Notes under the pieces: model-generated
What the model saw: only the letters and a program-made list of their open reading frames with translations
Database searches by the model: none
What the model was told of the DNA's origin: nothing
Source: an uncultured Prevotellaceae bacterium
GTDB lineage: Bacteria; Bacteroidota; Bacteroidia; Bacteroidales; Bacteroidaceae
Length of the DNA stretch: 64,000 nucleotides
Direction: 5' to 3'
Assembly (NCBI GenBank): GCA_900318815.1
Contig: ONMA01000007.1
Coordinates: 29,494-93,493, forward strand
Program-made: the position numbers and the translations under genes
In this document: positions 61,734 to 64,000 of the stretch, one piece after another
How the letters are laid out: each line of letters begins with the position of its first letter
Position numbering within the stretch: position 1 is the stretch's first letter

Positions 61734-63602
61734 ATGAATATTGAGACGCTGATAAGCCAGGCGGCCGGCGAGGCCGTGAAGGCACTGTACGGCATGGAGC
61801 CGACCGAGAAAATGCTACAGCTGCAAAAGACACGCAGCGAGTTTGAGGGCAACCTGACACTGGTGGTATTCCCCTTTGTGAAAGTTGCACGCAAGAGTCC
61901 TGAACAGACTGCACAGGAGATAGGACAACACATGCAGGAGCACTGCGCCGCCGTGGAGAAGTTCAATGCGGTGAAGGGCTTCCTGAACCTCAGCATAGGC
62001 CAGGGTGCCTGGCTGCAACTGCTCGAAGCCATCGACCAGGATGCAAACTTCGGCATGAAGACCCCTGAGATGACTTCTCCCTTAGTGATGATAGAGTACA
62101 GCAGCCCCAACACCAACAAGCCGCTGCACTTAGGCCACGTGCGCAATAACCTGTTAGGCTGGTCGCTGGCCAAGATCATGGAGGCCAACGGCAACCGCGT
62201 GGTGAAGACCAACATCGTGAACGATCGCGGCATACACATCTGCAAGAGCATGCTGGCCTGGCAGAAGTGGGGCAACGGGGAGACTCCCGAGAGCAGCGGC
62301 AAAAAGGGCGACCACCTCATCGGCGACTACTACGTGGCCTTCGACAAGCACTACCGCGAGGAGGTGGCCCAGCTGAAGGCACAGTTGGAGGCCCAAGGCA
62401 TCGGCACCGAAGAGGCCGAGAAGCGTGCCAAGGACGAGGCTCCGCTCATCAAGGAAGCCCACGAGATGCTGGTGAAATGGGAGCAGGGCGACCCAGAGGT
62501 GCGCGCCCTGTGGGAGAAGATGAATGCCTGGGTGTATGCGGGCTTCGACGAGACCTATCGGATGATGGGCGTGAAGTTCGACAAGATATACTATGAGAGC
62601 CAGACCTACCTGAAGGGCAAGGCCAAGGTGGAAGAGGGACTGGCCAAGGGGCTCTTCGAACGCCACGACGACGGCTCCGTATGGGCCAACCTGACAGGCG
62701 ATGGTCTCGACCAGAAGCTGTTGCTGCGCAGCGACGGCACCTCGGTCTACATGACGCAGGACATCGGCACCGCCGAGATGCGCTACGAGGACTTCCCCAT
62801 CGACAAAATGATCTACGTCGTGGGCAACGAGCAGAACTACCACTTCCAGGTACTCGCCATCCTGCTCGACCGCCTGGGCTTCAAGTGGGGCAAGGAGCTG
62901 GTACACTTCTCTTACGGCATGGTGGAGCTGCCCAACGGCAAGATGAAGAGCCGCGAGGGAACGGTGGTCGATGCCGACGACCTGATGCAGCTCATGATAG
63001 ACAATGCCTATAACACCTCGATGGAGTTGGGCAAGTATGACGACATGACCGAGGAAGAGCGGAAGGAGATAGCCCGCATCGTGGGCTTAGGTGCTCTGAA
63101 GTACTTCATCCTGAAGGTAGACGCACGCAAGAACATGCTGTTCAACCCCGAGGAGAGCATCGACTTCAACGGCAACACGGGGCCGTTCATCCAGTACACC
63201 CATGCCCGCATACGTAGCATCCTGAGAAAGAGTGAAGAGTTAAGAGTGAAGAGTGAAGAATTTGCTGCCGCACCTGGTAGCAAGGATTCTGACGCGGTAG
63301 CAAATTCTTCACTCTTCACTCTTCACTCTTCACTCAACGACAAGGAGATTGAGCTGATTCAGAAGATGAACGAGTTTGGTGCCGCCGTGGAGCAGGCAGG
63401 CAAGGACTACTCGCCCAGCGGCATTGCCAACTACTGCTATGAGCTGACGAAGCTGTTCAACCAGTTCTACCACGACTACTCCATCCTGAACGAGCCCGAC
63501 CTGCAGAAGCGCCAGACCCGTCTCGTCATTGCCCGCAACGTAGCTAAAATCATTAAGAACGGCATGAGCCTGCTCGGCATCGAAGTGCCAGAAAGAATGT
63601 AA
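61734..63602 (+). CDS. argS: Arginyl-tRNA synthetase with low-complexity insert
   Basis: The 622-residue class I synthetase charges tRNA-Arg. It has the N-terminal Add-1 domain, the HIGH-like motif in SSPNTNKPLHLGHVRNNLLG, the KMSKS-equivalent KMKSREG, and the C-terminal anticodon-binding helices (NYCYELTKLFNQFYHDYSIL). The start MNIETLISQAAGEAV is supported by the promoter at 61685. Between about residues 500 and 535 an unusual segment (RVKSEEFAAAPGSKDSDAVA) is coded by a DNA inverted repeat of GAGTGAAGA units, absent from usual ArgS proteins as far as I know. The RNase H-like gene follows with a one-base overlap. Confidence 0.95.
   Translation: MNIETLISQAAGEAVKALYGMEPTEKMLQLQKTRSEFEGNLTLVVFPFVKVARKSPEQTAQEIGQHMQEHCAAVEKFNAVKGFLNLSIGQGAWLQLLEAIDQDANFGMKTPEMTSPLVMIEYSSPNTNKPLHLGHVRNNLLGWSLAKIMEANGNRVVKTNIVNDRGIHICKSMLAWQKWGNGETPESSGKKGDHLIGDYYVAFDKHYREEVAQLKAQLEAQGIGTEEAEKRAKDEAPLIKEAHEMLVKWEQGDPEVRALWEKMNAWVYAGFDETYRMMGVKFDKIYYESQTYLKGKAKVEEGLAKGLFERHDDGSVWANLTGDGLDQKLLLRSDGTSVYMTQDIGTAEMRYEDFPIDKMIYVVGNEQNYHFQVLAILLDRLGFKWGKELVHFSYGMVELPNGKMKSREGTVVDADDLMQLMIDNAYNTSMELGKYDDMTEEERKEIARIVGLGALKYFILKVDARKNMLFNPEESIDFNGNTGPFIQYTHARIRSILRKSEELRVKSEEFAAAPGSKDSDAVANSSLFTLHSSLNDKEIELIQKMNEFGAAVEQAGKDYSPSGIANYCYELTKLFNQFYHDYSILNEPDLQKRQTRLVIARNVAKIIKNGMSLLGIEVPERM
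63232..63340 (+). repeat. In-frame inverted-repeat insert within argS
   Basis: The left side repeats GAGTGAAGA/GAGTTAAGA and ends GAGTGAAGAATTTGCT; the right side starts AGCAAATTCTTCACTC and repeats TTCACTCTTCACTC. The 16-base inner arms pair exactly around about 30 bases. Confidence 0.75.
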
Positions 63603-64000
63603 TGCAGAATCCTCCTGACTATCGACACGACACCGTACTTCCACTACCCATGGAAGTACGGGCCGATGCGTGGGCGGTCGATGCGGCCTGCTCGGGCAAC
63701 CCCGGCCCTATGGAATATCAGGCTATCGACCTGCAGACGGGTACACGGGTGTTCCACTTCGGGCCGATGCGCGGAACTAACAACATCGGCGAGTTCCTGG
63801 CCATCGTACATGCCCTGGCACTCTGCTGGCAGCAGGGACTCCACAATAAGACCATCTACTCCGACAGCTACAATGCCATTCTCTGGGTGCGCAAGCGCCA
63901 GTGCAAGACCAAACTGGAGCGCACGCCGCAGACAGAAAAGCTGTATGAAATCATTCAACGGGCCGAACGATGGCTGCAAACCCATGACTTCCGAAACCCC
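63602..64000 (+). CDS. Ribonuclease H-like protein, N-terminal part
   Basis: The frame is open from the ATG at 63602 to the window edge (133 codons), so the 3' end is missing. The RNase H fold is visible: AWAVDAACSGNPGPMEYQAI with the first Asp, NNIGEFLAIVHALALCWQQG with the Glu, and KTIYSDSYNAILWVRKRQCK with the second Asp. It should cut RNA in RNA-DNA hybrids. It lacks the N-terminal hybrid-binding domain common in other bacterial forms. It overlaps the argS stop by one base, so both are probably translated from one message. Confidence 0.88.
   Translation, partial: MQNPPDYRHDTVLPLPMEVRADAWAVDAACSGNPGPMEYQAIDLQTGTRVFHFGPMRGTNNIGEFLAIVHALALCWQQGLHNKTIYSDSYNAILWVRKRQCKTKLERTPQTEKLYEIIQRAERWLQTHDFRNP

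Overview
The window looks like a chromosome segment from a xylan-degrading Bacteroidales bacterium of the Prevotella/Xylanibacter ruminicola type. The evidence is Bacteroidetes-style promoters (TAnnTTTG -7 boxes), several secreted proteins ending in short Por/type IX-like C-terminal tails, a hybrid two-component regulator, and enzyme architectures matching those I recall from the xylan clusters of P. bryantii B14 and P. ruminicola 23 (GH10-ferulic acid esterase, CE6-CE1 double esterase, GH3 xylosidase, GPH xyloside symporter, cytoplasmic GH43, GH67). No tRNA or rRNA gene was seen.

Layout. (a) 1-5.5 kb: a truncated SGNH acetyl esterase (-) diverges from a symporter-GH43-GH67 operon (+) that ends at a hairpin; a NUDIX gene follows. 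(b) 5.5-8.3 kb: gene relics, a GNAT-LUD operon and a tandem palindromic repeat block. (c) 8.4-12.7 kb: two large secreted InlB/BspA-like proteins, each followed by a small acidic peptide sharing an N-terminal pattern. (d) 12.7-20 kb: MerR regulator, rhaT, a DUF234 ATPase, a deleted zeta toxin with its antitoxin left, a secreted protein, and a low-GC island of a KilA-N gene plus two unknowns. (e) 20-37 kb: a Tat-exported aldo/keto reductase, then the main xylan operon on the minus strand (GH3, CE6-CE1, GH10-CE1, CotH-like, GH43) and its likely regulator, an HTCS like XynR. (f) 37.8-43.5 kb: xylulokinase, an AAA ATPase, XRE and LytTR regulators, an orphan HipB, and much repeat DNA. (g) 43.5-61.6 kb: five consecutive surface-protein genes, three with dockerin-like EF-hand pairs, three with cohesin-like domains, and one a collagen-like lipoprotein. 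(h) 61.7-64 kb: argS and a truncated RNase H gene.

How the genes fit together. The xylan genes form an extracellular-to-cytoplasmic route. Secreted GH10-esterase, CE6-CE1, GH67, GH43 and GH3 enzymes remove feruloyl, acetyl, glucuronosyl and arabinosyl groups and cut the backbone. The GPH symporter imports short xylosides, the cytoplasmic GH43 splits them, and xylulokinase feeds the pentose phosphate pathway. The HTCS probably senses xylo-oligosaccharides. No SusC/SusD pair and no xylose isomerase lies in the window.

The most novel-looking part is region (g). Proteins carrying N-terminal cohesin-like and C-terminal dockerin-like modules in the same chain, together with a 2203-residue helical protein and a collagen-like lipoprotein, could build a surface scaffold or fibre. 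A LytTR regulator gene lies about 2 kb upstream, and the promoter region of the first giant gene carries a 21-bp-phased direct repeat of the kind LytTR proteins bind. These links are inference from sequence pattern only.
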